Positions 22,848 through 37,019 of a stretch of DNA of 64,000 bases are shown here, piece by piece. Numbering within the stretch: position 1 is the stretch's first letter; each line of letters begins with the position of its first letter. A program made the translations under genes and the position numbers. This stretch comes from Alisma plantago-aquatica (taxonomy: Eukaryota > Streptophyta > Magnoliopsida > Alismatales > Alismataceae). Location: positions 1,129,008,744-1,129,072,743 of the forward strand of contig OY856412.1 of the NCBI GenBank assembly GCA_963693085.1, read 5' to 3'. The notes under the pieces are model-generated. The model did no database searches. It saw only the letters and a program-made list of their open reading frames with translations, and was not told the DNA's origin.

Positions 22848-25800
22848 TGTAACGACCACCAAAAACCGACAACCAAATCGTTACTAATTATGTGGAATAA
22901 TCATAAATAATGGAATAAAAAAAATCACTAAAATTTAAAACCATTTTTGCAAGGAGATCCTCTTCCAGGAAACTCTTACTGAAAGATCCAAAACTTATAC
23001 ATAGCATGATTCACATTATACAAAAACTATTTCTTCTCATCTTGAGGACAACATATAATAGTTGCTCTATCAACACATATACTGAAGCAACATAAAACCT
23101 TGAGGCATACAAGACAAAATCCTCAAATTGTTCATGAATCTATTAAGAACTGACTCCAAGGACTTGAGAGTACATAGACGACACATATGAATTCTATCTA
23201 CAAGACATGACATATAGTGCACTCAACCTAAGTTGTTACTGCTACCCTAGCTGTTGTTCCTCCTCTACAGAAAGGTCTCTACCACCTCATGTACGTCCAT
23301 CTAAAAATTGTGGATCCCACAGGGTGAGACAATTGTCCCAGCGAGAGATATAACTCTCCACCGACCATATTTTTATCACATATAAGCATTTATAAAACTG
23401 AGCATAGGTTCTTTTATATTAACAAGCAGGATTAATCATTGTATGAACAGGAGAAAGTAATATCTTTACTTAAGAAAATGATGCATTTATCCATGGTAGA
23501 GAAATAAATCATCTATCCACTTTACAAGGAATGTAAAGAAACATAAATAACATATATCAACTAAGATGTATAACTGAAGTACACATCAACCAATGTTTTC
23601 CGTATTCGATCCTTAAAAAAATACACTACACGACTGATTATGTTTTACAATCACACTTATGCCATGAGGAGATGAAGTATATCATTCATTCTCCAACCGA
23701 CCACAAACTTCTCACAAGTCGGTACCATACAAGGTCAATTGAAGAGCCGACTACCAAGACCTCTCCTATCCCAGTCAGTACGAGACCACACAGATTCAAC
23801 AGGACATCTCGTGTCATCTACTGGCAGGACATCTCGTGTCACTACAATTAGCTATGCTGGGGTATAGCGGCATCTTCGCTATAGAGTTATAGCCAAATCA
23901 TGCACTCTCTTAGGGGAACATCTGCTAACAACCGTCCCCAGTTATGAAATTACTAAGTCATGGCATATAGCCAAACTCTGAGCCACATGCCAGTTCACCG
24001 TGCTCAACATTGAGTCTATGAACGTAGTCACACTCAAGCCATGATATGGCATATACCAAATCCCCATGTATTTCGAGTTTGTAAGGGGATCGACTCACAT
24101 ATGGCCATCCAAGCTTATGCCCCCACATATTCAAAAATATGCACTCCGGGTTATACCACTGGAAAAACCCGTTTCACCATTCAGCAAATCCTTACACTGA
24201 TGGATCTATGGTCAGGGCAACATTTTATGATTCCTAATGATATATTAAGTGAATTATAGTATTATTTTAACATAAAACAAGTTATAATCATAAATCATAA
24301 ACAAATTCAACAAAGAAATGTGTAATACATCTATCAAGTACTATTCTAATCTTTAAAACACATTTAGATACATAACACTTGGGATCTCAATCCTTTATCA
24401 CATTACTCGGAATTCTCATCCCTTCACATCATCATCATCATGATTACTGGATCTGGGTATTCAAACCCTTAGATCACCACATAGCATTGTTACCTCTATA
24501 ATAGGTAACTAATACCTCTAGGTCCTTAGACCAACATATACATGATACTAGTTGCACAAGCATCTCACATGGCTCACAAGGCCCATTTAAACATCTTGTC
24601 ACCTTTCACTAGGAAACAACTATTCACATGGCTCACAAGGCCATTTAAACATCTTGTCACCTCCCACTAGGAAACAACTATCTTTTAGGTCATCAGACCA
24701 CATAAACATAATACTTTTTATACAAGTATTTAACATGTCTCACAAGGCTTATGCAATAAAATAAATACAACCTTCCCATTATTAGGGTTAGGGTTTCCCT
24801 TTGTATCCGAATAGGGTTTCAAGTTCATATTATTAATCCAAACCCTAATTCATTGCTCCACACATCTAGGAGCATACATTGATATCATAAGTATTCAATC
24901 ATACTTATTTATTCTCATCATTTATCAGTAAAAGATTATCAACACAAAGTATGAGTTTCTCTCTCATCCTCACTAGGATATTGATTACAACATACTTTTG
25001 GTTCAATCATCCTCTTAAGTATTATTAGTTCATCATTAACAACTCACATCATCGTTTATATTGTAATTAACACAACATGCAACATATGTCACTCAATCAA
25101 TCAGATATGATTGAAGTGTCCCTACCATATCAACTATCAAGATTTGTGTACATTATCATATTCTTTATTTCATGTCATGCATCCATATTGGGCATGTGGT
25201 ATAACCACATCACCATGCCATGTTTTAGGGTGTATCCCCTAATCATCATATCGTGTACCCAAATCAAATCGACTATCACTTAGTTCTTATCATCTTAACT
25301 TAGCTTCATATCGTGTATGAGCTAGGTGCTTGACCCCATATTGGGTATAAGCTATATGATTGGTGCCATATCGTGCACAAGGTTTCCACCATATCGGGAA
25401 TAGAGTATATGCCTCATCATGTTTTGTTTAAGTGGTATATAAGACACCATCCAAGATTATCGTATTGTGTCTCCATGTTGAGTAACATATCAGGTTACCA
25501 TGTTAGGTAGACCCTTAGGCTCATAACCTCTGTATACCTTCAAGGATCATCCCTATCATATAGTTACATGACAAGCTAGGTGTCTAATTGAATTCTCTTA
25601 TCACAATCCATTACTCAAAGGATAGGAATATCAAATTTCAATCTATCATCTAGGGTTATCCACCATATAAGGTAGAATGGGCCAGATCGTGCATGAGGCA
25701 TGAGTTGGACCTCATATCATTCACAAGGTAGAAGTAGGTGCTATGTATATCATCTAAGGAATATCAATCATATCATGCATGTAGTATCACTCACCTCTTA

Positions 25801-26115
25801 TATCGATTTACCCATCACCTTGGATTTCCAACTCTATGTTGTGTAGAGTGCTCACTATCCATATATTGTGTAAGAGGTACAATCTTAGACTTGTATCGTG
25901 TATATGGTGTAAGTGGGTATCTCCCATATCGTTCATAAAACATGGCTCATATCATGTATGATCTATCATCTATCTCCATATCGGGTTAACCCCCATCTTG
26001 GATTTCATATCAGGTTTAAGGTATTTCAACCATATCGGGTTATACCATGTATTTGAATCCATGTCTTATATTGTGCATAAGTGCATGCTCAATAAATCAT
26101 ATCATACACAAGATT
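22848..26115 (-). mobile_element. RT-B right LTR (5' LTR), segment 1
   Basis: It starts TGTAACGACC directly beside the primer-binding site and aligns with 3382-3721 plus 15550-18490. Around 23175-23200 it shows the pre-insertion sequence of the CACTA-1 target. The last five bases AGATT are the decayed left copy of the RT-F target duplication. The CATATCG array occupies about 25100-26110. Confidence 0.92.
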
Positions 26116-29100
26116 TTTAATGAGTGAGACCCGATAGGGGTCCACTCTTCACTTAATCGAAGAATATGTCCATCCAATCCCAAACATATCGAAAGGGTAA
26201 GAAGGGAAGGAGGAATTTCATTCATTTCTCAAATGGTACATATTATAGAGCATGATAATGGATAAGCAGTGGAAACAAAACTATTATAGAGTTACAATGT
26301 GTATCATTATACAATTTCTCATCACCATAAAAGGTGATATTACAAAACTTTAACTAACTACGATTAAGGCCAGTAGCATAGAGTAACCTAGCCATTCCAA
26401 GCTATCCTTAGGTCGAATACCATATATACGATCTTTGTACCTCCTTGTCTTCTAATGTACCTACACCTGGGTGGAAGGGAACATCACCCAAAATATAGGA
26501 AACAAAGTATAGGTCAGCAAAGGCTGAGTATGTACATATAATAAATAATTTGGGCATTATATTGGGTTAAAAGTACAAAAGAGATGTTCACACAAGAAGG
26601 GGCTATTTGAAATTAGGTAAGTTCTAAAGAATTATAACAAGAGAAATGTAACAAAGGAATGAGGCATACTAAATTTTAGACTACAAGCATGATAATCAAA
26701 GAGTGTGTCTTGCCATACAATCAATCACAAATCCAAACTAAATCAAGATAACATTTGCATGCATAACAATGTAGACTAAATATACCTAAAACAGGGCCAT
26801 AACACCATAGGATCATGGCCTAAAAGAAATAAGGGTGGAAATGCACACCCTACTTAAGTATGGTTGTACATAAGTATCACTATTCTAGATATTCTAGTCA
26901 AACATGTATCATGCATAAAATAGAGAGGCAAGACAAGCATTTTAGCCAATTTCACATAAAATGTCAATCATATCAAAAGGGGTCCAAAAGACCAATTATA
27001 AAAGAATATTTCAGTAGCCACATGAATTTGTATGAATCAAAAGCATGAGGTATGAATGTCCAATAACTGGATTTCAAATAAAATTGATATTTCAAGAGGC
27101 GCCTCATTAAATAATTGTAGTTTCAATCAAATAATGCCCAAAATAAAATAGAGAATGTACATACCTTATTATCATACCTATGTAGTCAGTAACACTCCTT
27201 AAGTTTGGGTCACGAATTTCACAACGTAATCATCAATATTTGCACATTCAATTAATATAAAGATCATTGATTCTCTTACTTAGAAAATGACCCCATAGTA
27301 GGTTGAAAATCCAGACTCAAAGCCTAGCCCATTAAAACCATTGTAATTTTGTTTTCAAGAATTTACTTTATGTAGCCAATGAAGTGGCACCCTAGTGGAA
27401 AAAGTGATGTCTTAAGACTAAGAGGTCATGAGTTCAAACCCAGGTGATGGGGTGAATGAATCATTATTTAAAAAAAAGAATTTACTTTATGTATTATTTA
27501 ATTGATCCAAAAATTAGTTATGAATGTTACAAGTTAAATTTATTTCTGAATAAAAAAGGAAAAATAAAATAGGAAAAGACATTATACTCTAGAATGAAAT
27601 GTGATTATTAACACTGCATTATGCTAAAACCTTAGTAGCTTGCAACTACCATATCTGTGGTCAAATTCAGGTCAAAGATGAAGAAACTATAGCTATGCCC
27701 TTCGTGAGCTCAAGATCACTAACTACTTATTCAAATCTACTGATTAAAATGTGAAAAAAAACTGGGGATACGATCCTTGTGACCTACAGGTGAAACCAAA
27801 AAGCCAACTTCACGACTATGGTGGTGAGGTAAGTGAGCAGACTGGAACATTAATAAAAAGAAAAGGCAGGCTATTTACCAGATATGAGATATTAGTCTCA
27901 AGAAGTCTCGACCACTCTGATGACCATCGCCGATCTATCCTGAGTAAGCTCCATGAGTCGTAGCTACATAGCTCTGACTAGCCCCTGCCCATAGTTCAGG
28001 ATCGATGAGAAGCATGGTGCCACCTCGGCGAGTAGGGACCTCTTGAGTAGTCTTGGAGATCCTTCTGGACAACTCTGGCCTCGGAAAATTTGACGATGAG
28101 GTAAACAAGCATCGTCACCAAATTGGAAACCACTGGAGGAGAAGAGACTGAAGGTGGGGAAAGGCAAGGAAGAATGGTCGCCGAACCGACACCTACAAAT
28201 ACTCCACCAAAAGTAAGCGACGACAGGGTTCTTGCAACTGCCAAGACTAATGGACGTCGGAGAAGGGCTCGTTTCCAGCTACAGATACATGCACGTTGGT
28301 GTGTTCTTGGTGTACCAACGGTGGATTAGGGTGGTACGGCCATGGGGGCGAGGCCACTGCAAGGTGATGGAGGCCACACAGAGGTGAAAATAGGGGACTA
28401 ACAGAGCTGGGTTTAATATGGATTTTGTTGGATACTAAATCCTAGTTGGATTAAGGTCATCAATGTGAGAGGACGAGGAGGAGGGACATGTAGAGGGGAA
28501 GAGAAAAGAAGGTAAAGGTGACCATGGGACAAGGTCTAGAGGAGCTGACGGAGGTGTATCTGGTTGTGCAATCTTGGTTTGATGGCGTCGTCACAGGTGG
28601 AGGCAGATCGCGTGAAGGAAGGCAGCCATATTTCCATGGTGGCTATGCATTGGGGAAAAGATGAAGGAAGAGAAGAAGAGGGGGAGGAGGAAGAAGAGAG
28701 GCAGGTGGAAAAGGAGAAGAAGAGGGGAAGCATTGGTGTGAAGTGAACAAGAGAGAGGAGAGAAAACGGCTGAAGAAGACTACCACTAGAGTGTCCTTAT
28801 GAGTAGGAGTTGCATATGATTTCATGGAGTCGGGTGCGTAAACAAAGGAGATGACTACCTCTCAGTGATATCAAGTCAAAATGGATACAAAACCATTAGA
28901 TACGAGGAAGAAATAGAACCACAAATCACTAAGTCTGCCTGATAGAGTACATAATTGAAAACTTTGGGAAAAGGGTGTGGCATTAAAGTAAATCACATGA
29001 ATGCCACTTAAAACAACATCGTGTAATCTAAATTGCTGTTAGGGATGAATTTGGTACCAAATTTGACTCAAAATAGACATATAAGCTATTAGGATGTGAG

Positions 29101-29500
29101 AAATTCGAATTTAGCATTAACTTGACTAGTTGAAAATGTTTAATTTATATTTAAGTATTTGTATATTGAACACCAATTTTATGCATTTACTCATTCAACT
29201 AGTCATCTATGATACTATATTACATATTAATATGATTTCTCTCATCTTTTACTCATAGGAAGATTCTAGAAAGTTAAACCTATTATTTATACTAGGAAAG
29301 TAATATAATTAAACCTGTGATGAAGTTAATTCCTTATTCTATTTCATAATTAAAAGATATTCTTTCACATTATATTACTTGACCACTAACTATTAATAAT
29401 AAGTCCTACTTTAGGGAATAAGTGAATTGTCTAGCATACTTGAAAAGGGTCCTAAGCAGATTAAGGGTTGAGTCGTGATTTAGGATTCAGGTATGTTACA
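26116..29500 (-). mobile_element. RT-F left LTR (3' LTR)
   Basis: This 3385-bp LTR matches 31957-35169. It starts TTTAATGAGTG (decayed TGTAATGAGTG) and ends ATGTTACA. It is longer than its partner partly because of SINE-1. A GC-richer segment (27960-28830) has short open frames that differ between copies. After 29500 the minus strand has a purine-rich PPT-like stretch (29501-29545, core GGGACGAAATCC). By eye about 10 of 145 bases differ from the right LTR. Confidence 0.9.
27357..27493 (+). mobile_element. SINE-1, short tRNA-derived SINE with target duplication
   Basis: The right LTR of RT-F (around 33210-33245) lacks this block and shows the empty target. An 18-bp duplication AAGAATTTACTTTATGTA flanks it (27357-27374 and 27476-27493). 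The body, about 101 bp, has an A-box-like AGTGGCACCCTAGTGG, a B-box-like GAGTTCAAACCC 40-50 bp downstream, and a short A tail. This is a pol III-type SINE of the plant Au or similar class, unusually short. Its flank shows that it moved after the RT-F insertion. Confidence 0.85.
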
Positions 29501-29833
29501 ACACTCTACTCTTTAAAGAGGATTTCGTCCCTGAAATCTATCCACTGCTAGACATGAGTGCTAGTACGTTCTACGGATAGTCATCTTCCATCACTTAAGC
29601 ATGAATATCCAATCTTCATTTACAAATTTCCCAATAGAACCATTCATATTGTGACCGCTAACTTGGTGAACTACTTTTTCATATAAACATCAATCCACGA
29701 GCACCATGATTCCTATCATTATTACTAATAAGGAGAATTTCCTTATCAACATTATCATCATCATCATCATCAACGCCATCTTCCTCATCATCCACATCAT
29801 CCACATCATCATGGTCACCATCTTCTCATCTAC

Positions 29834-30101
<268 letters not shown>

Positions 30102-31941
30102 AATCATCATCATCATCATAATCATTAACATCTTATTATCTAAAAGGGTCACATGGGAAAAGCTCAGAAATTCCACCATACTGAGTATGTTCACCCTAGC
30201 CTATACTATATAGTCATCCTTACCATTTAATTATTAGTTGTTTGGGGTATAGAATATTAATGTGAGGTTTGAAGTGAAATTTTACTTTTACCTACAAATG
30301 ACTAAATACATTCGTTAAGGATAACTCAAGATAAAATCTTAAAATCTATATTAATAGTCGAAGTAATTTTTTTTATTATGATGGTATGATTAGAAATGCT
30401 CATATGGAATTCTCAGTTTGGTAGCCTCTACATATGTTTGACATTAATACTAGGAGTTGTCCAGGTTTTACTTATTGTAACCGTTATTAATCATGGTCCT
30501 TCCTTAAGTTTGTTTGATTCCTAATGAATAAACTGTATGAAACTCCACCCCTTAAAAGGTTTAAACTATAACTTAGTGCATAACCTAGAGGGGAAAAAGG
30601 GTGGATCCACTAGGTCTAATATATATATCTGAAACTAACTATGTCAGTCTTAGGACTAGGGTATTAGGGTTGAACATGCCAACCAAGGTACTTCACTAAA
30701 GAGATTCTCTACTACTCAACTTTCTTGTGGTGGCGACTTGGTTCCAAAAACCATCGATAAAATCAGAAAACTTTTCTTTTGTACATATAGATTAATTATG
30801 AAAATAAATTTGACGATGCAAAACTTGCGGTGAAAAAAATCCAAAATTGGCACCAAAATCAACCAGAGAACCAATTCAACCACCACATACTATTATTTTA
30901 TCATCACATCATTTTGCTTAAAGGGCCTAATCCTTCATATACCACATGACATTTGACTACACCTCAACTATGTTTTTACATGAAAGGGAGAAGGGTTTCC
31001 TATTACGCGTGGTCAAATTCATCAAACCTCAAGGTAAGACATCCACCATTTCCCATGTCACTCTTAAGCATAATTGACACAGCCTCATCGCAAGACCTAA
31101 GGGAGTCATATGATCATCCAATAATTATAGTAAGGTATATGTGTTACTTCTACACTTGACAATTTACAACCATAGTCCCATAACAAGACAAGATGAACTA
31201 TATAGTAAATTTACCAATAACATCATTCACTGGGTAAACTAATTGCACCAAGGAGGCGAGATAGGCAAACTCCTAAGAATATTATACAAAACTTAATAGC
31301 TTCCACCCACTAAACCTCATGTATGAGGCATAAAAGCTAATCAAACATGGTATCTAAACTTTAGATAAGTGGTCTTGGGATATACCTATGTTGTGATTCT
31401 TCACATTGAAGGCAAGGCATGCCTAACAATAATTTAGCTCGTTCATACCATCACTTAGTAACAAAGGAATCATCTATGTTCCTAAGATTTACATCAGAAT
31501 TAATTTATTTATAGCTCATGTGTTCTCAGCACTGCCATAGTAGGGTAATTAAGGCATGCTAGAGAACAACAAAGGTAAATGAATTTAACATGAGAACTAA
31601 AATATTCCAACCTATGACTATTTAAGTCAATCTGCAATTCATGGCTCTTAGGTTAATATCGTAGAAAATTATGAGATGTAAACCAAACACTACAAGAGTT
31701 AGTTTTATGTGACTTCATCCCACCTCCATAAAGAGGGTGTGGGTGTTAAAGGTTACTAACAACTAACTCACGTTCACATAGGTGGGTTGAGTAGTGCAAG
31801 TGACCAATTTAGTCAGGGGTTGAAAACCTGAATTGGTATTGACTACTAGGAAATAGATTTATCAATAACATCTAAGGGTCACCTATCTAATTAAGGGTCA
31901 ACCAAGGATAACTTGGAATATTCAAGTTACCGACTTCTTAG

Positions 31942-31953
31942 GCTCTGATACCA
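31942..31953 (-). other. RT-F primer-binding site
   Basis: TGGTATCAGAGC on the minus strand, three bases from the right LTR start at 31957. It is an initiator Met-tRNA type site. Confidence 0.9.
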
Positions 31954-31956
31954 TTT

Positions 31957-34900
31957 TGTAATGAGTGAGACCCGATAGGGGTCCACTCTTCACTGAATTG
32001 AAGAATATTTCCATCCAATCCCAAACAACCAAAAGGGTAAGAAGGGAAGGAGGAATTTCATTCATTTCTCAAATGGTACATATTACAAAGCATGATAATG
32101 GATATAGCGGAAACAAAACTATTACAAAGTTACAATGTGTATCATTATGCAATTGCTCATCACCATAAAAGGTGATATTACAAAACTTGAACTAACTACA
32201 ATTAAGGCTAGTAGCAAAGAGTAACCTAGCCATTCCAAGCTATCCTTAGGTCGAATACCACATATACGATCTTTGTACATCCTTGTCTTCTAATGTACCT
32301 ACACTTGGGTGGAAGGGAACATCACCTAGAACATAGGAAACAAAGTATAGGTCAGCAAAGGCTGAGTATGTACATATAATAAACAATTTGGGTATTATAT
32401 TGGGTTAAAAGTACAAAAGAGATGTTCCCGCAAGAAGGGGATATATGAAATTAGGTAAGTTCAAAAGAATTATAACAAGAGAAATGTAACAAAGGAATGA
32501 GGCATATTAAATTTTAGACTACAAGCATGATAATCAAAGAGTGTGTCTTGCCATACAATCAATCACAAATCCAAACTAAATCAAGATAACATTTGCATGC
32601 ATAACAATGTAGACTAAATATACCTAAAACAGGGCCATAACACCATAGGATCATGGCCTAAAAGAAATAAGGGTGGAAACGCACACCACGGGCGGAAACA
32701 CACACCCTATATAAGTATGGTTGTACACAAGTACCACTATTATAGATATTCTAGTCAAACATGTAGCATGCATAAAATAGAGAGGCAAGACAAGCATTTT
32801 AGCTAATTTCACATAAAATTGCAATCATATCAAAAGGGGTCCAAAAGACCAATTATAAAAGAATATTTCAGTATCCACATGAATTTATATGAATAAAAAG
32901 CATGAGGTATGAGTGTCCAATAATTGGATTTCAAATAAAATTGATATTTCAGGAGGTGCCTCATTAAATAATTGTAGGTTCAGTCAAATAATGCCAAAAA
33001 TAAAATAGAGAATGTACATACCTTATGATCAGACCTATGTAGTCAGTAACACTCCTTAAGTTTGGGTCACGACTTTCACAACCTAATCATCAATATTTGT
33101 GCATTCGATTAATATAAAGACCATTGATTCTCTTACTTAGAGAATGACCCCACAGTAGGTTGAAAATCCAGACTCAAAGCCTAGCCCATTAAAACCATCG
33201 TAATTTTCTTTTATTTCAAGAATTTACTTTATGTATTATTTAATTGATCTAAAAATTAGTTATGAATGTTATGAGTTCAATTTATTTCTGAATAAAAAAG
33301 GAAAAATAAAATAGGAAAATAAATTGTTCTCTAGAATGATATGTGATTATTAACACTGCATTATGCTAAAACCTTAGTAGCTTGCAACTACCAGATCCGT
33401 GGTCAAATGCAGGTCAAAGCTGAAGAAACTATAACTATGCCCTTCGTGAGCTCAAGATCACTAACTACTTATTCGAATCTACTGATTAAATGTGAAACAA
33501 AACTGGGGATATGATCCTTGTGACCTAAAGGTGAAACCAAAAAGCCAACTTCACGACTATGATGGCAAGGTAAGTGAGTAGACTAGAACATTAATAAAAA
33601 GAAAAGGTAGGCTATTTACCAGATACGAGATATTAGTCTCAAGAAGTCTCGACCACTCTAACTACCACAACTGAGCTATCCTGGTTAAGCTCCATGAGTC
33701 GTAGCTACATAGCTCTGACTAGCCCATGCCCGTAGTTCGGGATCAATGAGAAGCTTGGTGCCACCTCAGCGAGTAGGGACCTCTTGAGCAGTCTCAGAGA
33801 TCCTTCTGGACAGCTCTGGCCTCGACAAATTTGACGATGAGGTAAACATGCATATTCACCAAACTGGAAACTAGCAGAGGAGGAGAGACGGAAGGTGGGG
33901 AAAGGTGAGGAAGAATGGTCACCGAACTGACACCTACAAATCCTCCGCCAAAAGTAGGCGACGATAGGGTTCTTACAACTGCCAAGACTAATGTGCGCCG
34001 AAGAAGGGCTTGCTTCCAGCTACAGATACGTGCACATTGGTGTGTTCCTGGTGTACCAATGATGGATTAGGGTGGTATGTCCATGGGGGTGAGGCCACTA
34101 CAAGGCGATGGAGGCCACATGGAGGTGAAAATAGGGGACTAACAAAGTTGGGTTTGATATGGATTTTGTTGGATACTAAATCCTAGTTGGATTAAGGTCA
34201 TCAGTGTGACAATAGGAGGAGGGACGTGCAAAGGGGAAGAGAAAAGAAGGTAGAGGTGACCATGGGATGAGGTCTAGAGGAGCTGACGGAGGTGTATCTG
34301 GCTGTGAAGTATTGTCTTGATGGTGTCGTCGCAGGTGGAGGCTGATCGCATGAAGACAGGAAGCCATATTTCCATGGTGGCTGTATACTGGGGAAAAGAT
34401 GAAGGAAGAGAAGAAGAGGGGGAGGAGAAAGAAGAGAGGCAGGTGGAAGAGGAGAAGAATTGGTGTGAAGTGAACAAGAGAGAGGAGAGAAAACGGCCGA
34501 AGAAGACTACCTCTAGAGCGTCCCTGTGAGCAGGAGTTGCGGATGATTTCACAGAGTCAGGTGCGTAAACAAAGGAGATGACTAGCTCTCTGTGAGATCA
34601 AGTCAAAATGGGTACAAAACCATTAGAGTACATAATCGAAAACTTTGGGAAAAGGGTGTGGCATTAAAGTAAATCACATGAATGCCACTTAAAACAACAT
34701 CCTATCATCTAAATTGTAGTTAGGGATGAATTTGATACCAAATTAGACTCAAAATAGACATATAAGCTAATTAGGATGTGAGAAATTTGAATGACTAGTT
34801 GAAAATGTTTAATTTATATTTAATTATTTGTATATTGAACACCCATTTAATTCATTTACTCATTCAACTAGTCATCTATGATACTATATTACATATTAAT

Positions 34901-35169
34901 ATGATTTCTCTCATCTTTTACTCATAGGAAGATTTTAGAAAGTTAAACCTATTATTTATACTAGGAAAGTTATATAATTAAACCTGTGATGAACTTAGTT
35001 CCTTATTCTATTTCATAATTAAAAGATATTCAATCTAATTATATTACTTGACCACTAACCATTAATAATAAGTCCTACTTTAGGGAATACGTGAATTGTC
35101 TAACATACTTGAAAAGAGGCCTAAGCAGATTAAGGGTTGAGTCGTGATTCAGGATTTGGGTGTGTTACA
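31957..35169 (-). mobile_element. RT-F right LTR (5' LTR)
   Basis: This 3213-bp LTR starts TGTAATGAGTG and ends GTGTTACA. It is followed by the target duplication AGATG (35170-35174); the left copy at 26111-26115 is AGATT. The RT-B left LTR reads AGATGTGTGC at the matching place (about 18489), confirming the insertion point. Confidence 0.92.
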
Positions 35170-36013
35170 AGATGTGTGCTTCAAGATATTGTGTACTAGG
35201 TGTGTACTACATGATAATATTTTGCAAGAGGTACTTGCTTATCTTACTAATATCGAGTTACCCAAACTAGGGTTTTAGCATATCTACTTTTAGAAGTGTA
35301 TACTTGACACTGTATCGTGCATGGAGTCCTTGCTTGACTTCCTATCGTGCAAAAGGTGTATGATTAACACCATACCGTGTTCAAGGTGTGAACTTCATCT
35401 CCATATCATGTAAGGAGATATACACTCATAAGCATATCGTGCAAGCGATGTTTGTACATAACCATATCGGGTTAGAGGTACTAGTTTGTATGCTTGAACC
35501 CGATATCACTTCATAAAGTGATACCATCTTCTTTAAGATCTACACCTTCATTCTAACTATTATAGTTCATGGACAATAGGTCCAATAACTACTAGAACTC
35601 ACAATTTCATAATCTATTCAAGAATATTTTGGAATTAAAAGTAGATCATTTAGTATAGCAAGTTAGGTGATGAATAATAACATGATTAAGTTCAAGTTAT
35701 ATAACCTGCCTTATGAAGAACTTAAAAGCTCCAAGCTCCAAATATTTACATTCGTAAGGTTGAATATGAACTTCTCCAAGGTCCAAGGCTCGTTCACAAC
35801 TCCTCCATAGACAAGAAATCACCATATTTTAGAACTTGATGAAGAAGGAAAGAGAGGAATATCCATAACCCGAAATCCTACTTCAACCAAGGTTGAAGAT
35901 GACCTAAGACTTACCTTAAGTTTTGTGCTTGAGCTCCCCTTTCTCCTTGAGATACTTTGCATGATATCTAAGGGGCTATACATGATATCTCCAAGGAAGA
36001 TGGTTGTGGGGTT
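35170..36013 (-). mobile_element. RT-B right LTR, segment 2
   Basis: It aligns with about 18489-19333 of the left LTR and lies between RT-F and RT-G. It holds the end of the CATATCG array. The last five bases GGGTT (36009-36013) are the RT-G target duplication. Confidence 0.9.
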
Positions 36014-36372
36014 TGTTTACTTAAGGTCAATTAGGTCAATGTTGACTCGCGTCTAAATTGACTAAACCCATGTTTTAATGATGACTACCCATTCCACATA
36101 TTGGTGTCTAATGTCTCTACTTGAGTGATATCAGATTAGGTATAGACACACTCCAAATGCCCTAATTTGCGCATCTCAAATTAGAGAAAAGACAAGTCAA
36201 AGTCAATACAAGTGCACATTTTTGTAATATGATGTAAATCCATTAGAATCATGTTGTAAATGATTTGTAATGATTGTATGACTTGTAATTAACCTTAGAA
36301 AAAATAAGGAGCACTTAGATTGAATGTTTAAGCACTCAAAAGATATTTTCCAAAATTCACATCAGGCTGTTC

Positions 36373-36599
36373 ATCGGTCGAGTTCTGTGATGCAAACACG
36401 ACCGATCCTGACTGGATCTTGAAAATGACTTTTGATCGGTCGAGTTTACACTACACAGAACTCGACTGATGGAGTACCAGACCAATTCAATTTTCATTGG
36501 TCGGTCGAGTTTCCCCATGACAAACTCGACCGATGGTCTGAATATCGGCTTTGTCTTTTACTCTATCGGTCGCGTTACCCTTATAGAAACTCGACCGAT
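36373..36599. repeat. Array of four hairpins with a shared stem, left LTR of RT-G
   Basis: Each unit pairs (A)TCGGTCGAGTT with AACTCGACCGA(T) around a different loop of 9-13 bases. Units lie at 36373-36406, 36435-36470, 36500-36534 and 36565-36599, a step of 62-65 bp. Stem changes are few (CACGACC, CGACTGA, GTCGCGTT). The loops and spacers are unrelated to each other. The array is repeated in the right LTR (41825-42053), and two further hairpins lie in the internal region. Confidence 0.9.
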
Positions 36600-36733
36600 T
36601 GCACTGTATGGAAAAGCACAGAAAAGTGTTTCTAGCCATTGTGGATTTGCAACAAGTGAAAATATATCTGTTGCAAGCCAAAAAATGGCTAGTTTTTGTT
36701 CTCAAGTGTTCCCAAAGGCTAAGAGGCATCCCC

Positions 36734-36746
36734 AACTATAAATAGG
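36734..36746 (+). promoter_or_regulatory. RT-G LTR TATA box (left copy)
   Basis: AACTATAAATAGG matches the plant TATA consensus and is kept in the right LTR (42190-42202). It lies about 720 bp into the LTR, so the transcript should start about 30 bp downstream, near 36775. Confidence 0.7.
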
Positions 36747-37019
36747 ACCCCTTGGGCTTCATTCTAAGGTTGAGCATTCATTGCAAAACTCTATGTGAGG
36801 TTCCTATTCTATAGTTGAGTGCTTCCTACAACCTCCTCTCTCTCTAAGCTTAATCACTTGCTACATCCATTAGAGTGAGTAGGAAATATGTAAGAGAGCT
36901 AGTCCTACATGTATATCTTATGAGGCTCTCACTTCCACCACCTCCCCATATTTCATTTCAATCATGAAGATGAAAGTTCTCTCTCTTGTCCAAGAGAGGT
37001 GAAAAAGAATAAGGGAAGG

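Noticed and set aside
27375..27475. A genuine tRNA gene
   Set aside because: It has A-box-like and B-box-like motifs but no cloverleaf, and is flanked by a target duplication and A tail, so it is a SINE.
27964..28825. Frames in the GC-rich part of the RT-F LTR (also 33794-34552)
   Set aside because: They break or shift between the two LTR copies and are low-complexity Ser/Pro/Glu sequences.
36373..36599. CRISPR-like array
   Set aside because: The regular palindromic repeats look like one at first, but the host is a plant, the repeats are hairpins inside an LTR, there are no cas genes, and the array is copied with the LTR.
36469..36741. 90-codon frame in the RT-G LTR (also 41923-42195)
   Set aside because: It overlaps the hairpin array and the TATA box, so it lies upstream of the transcript start.
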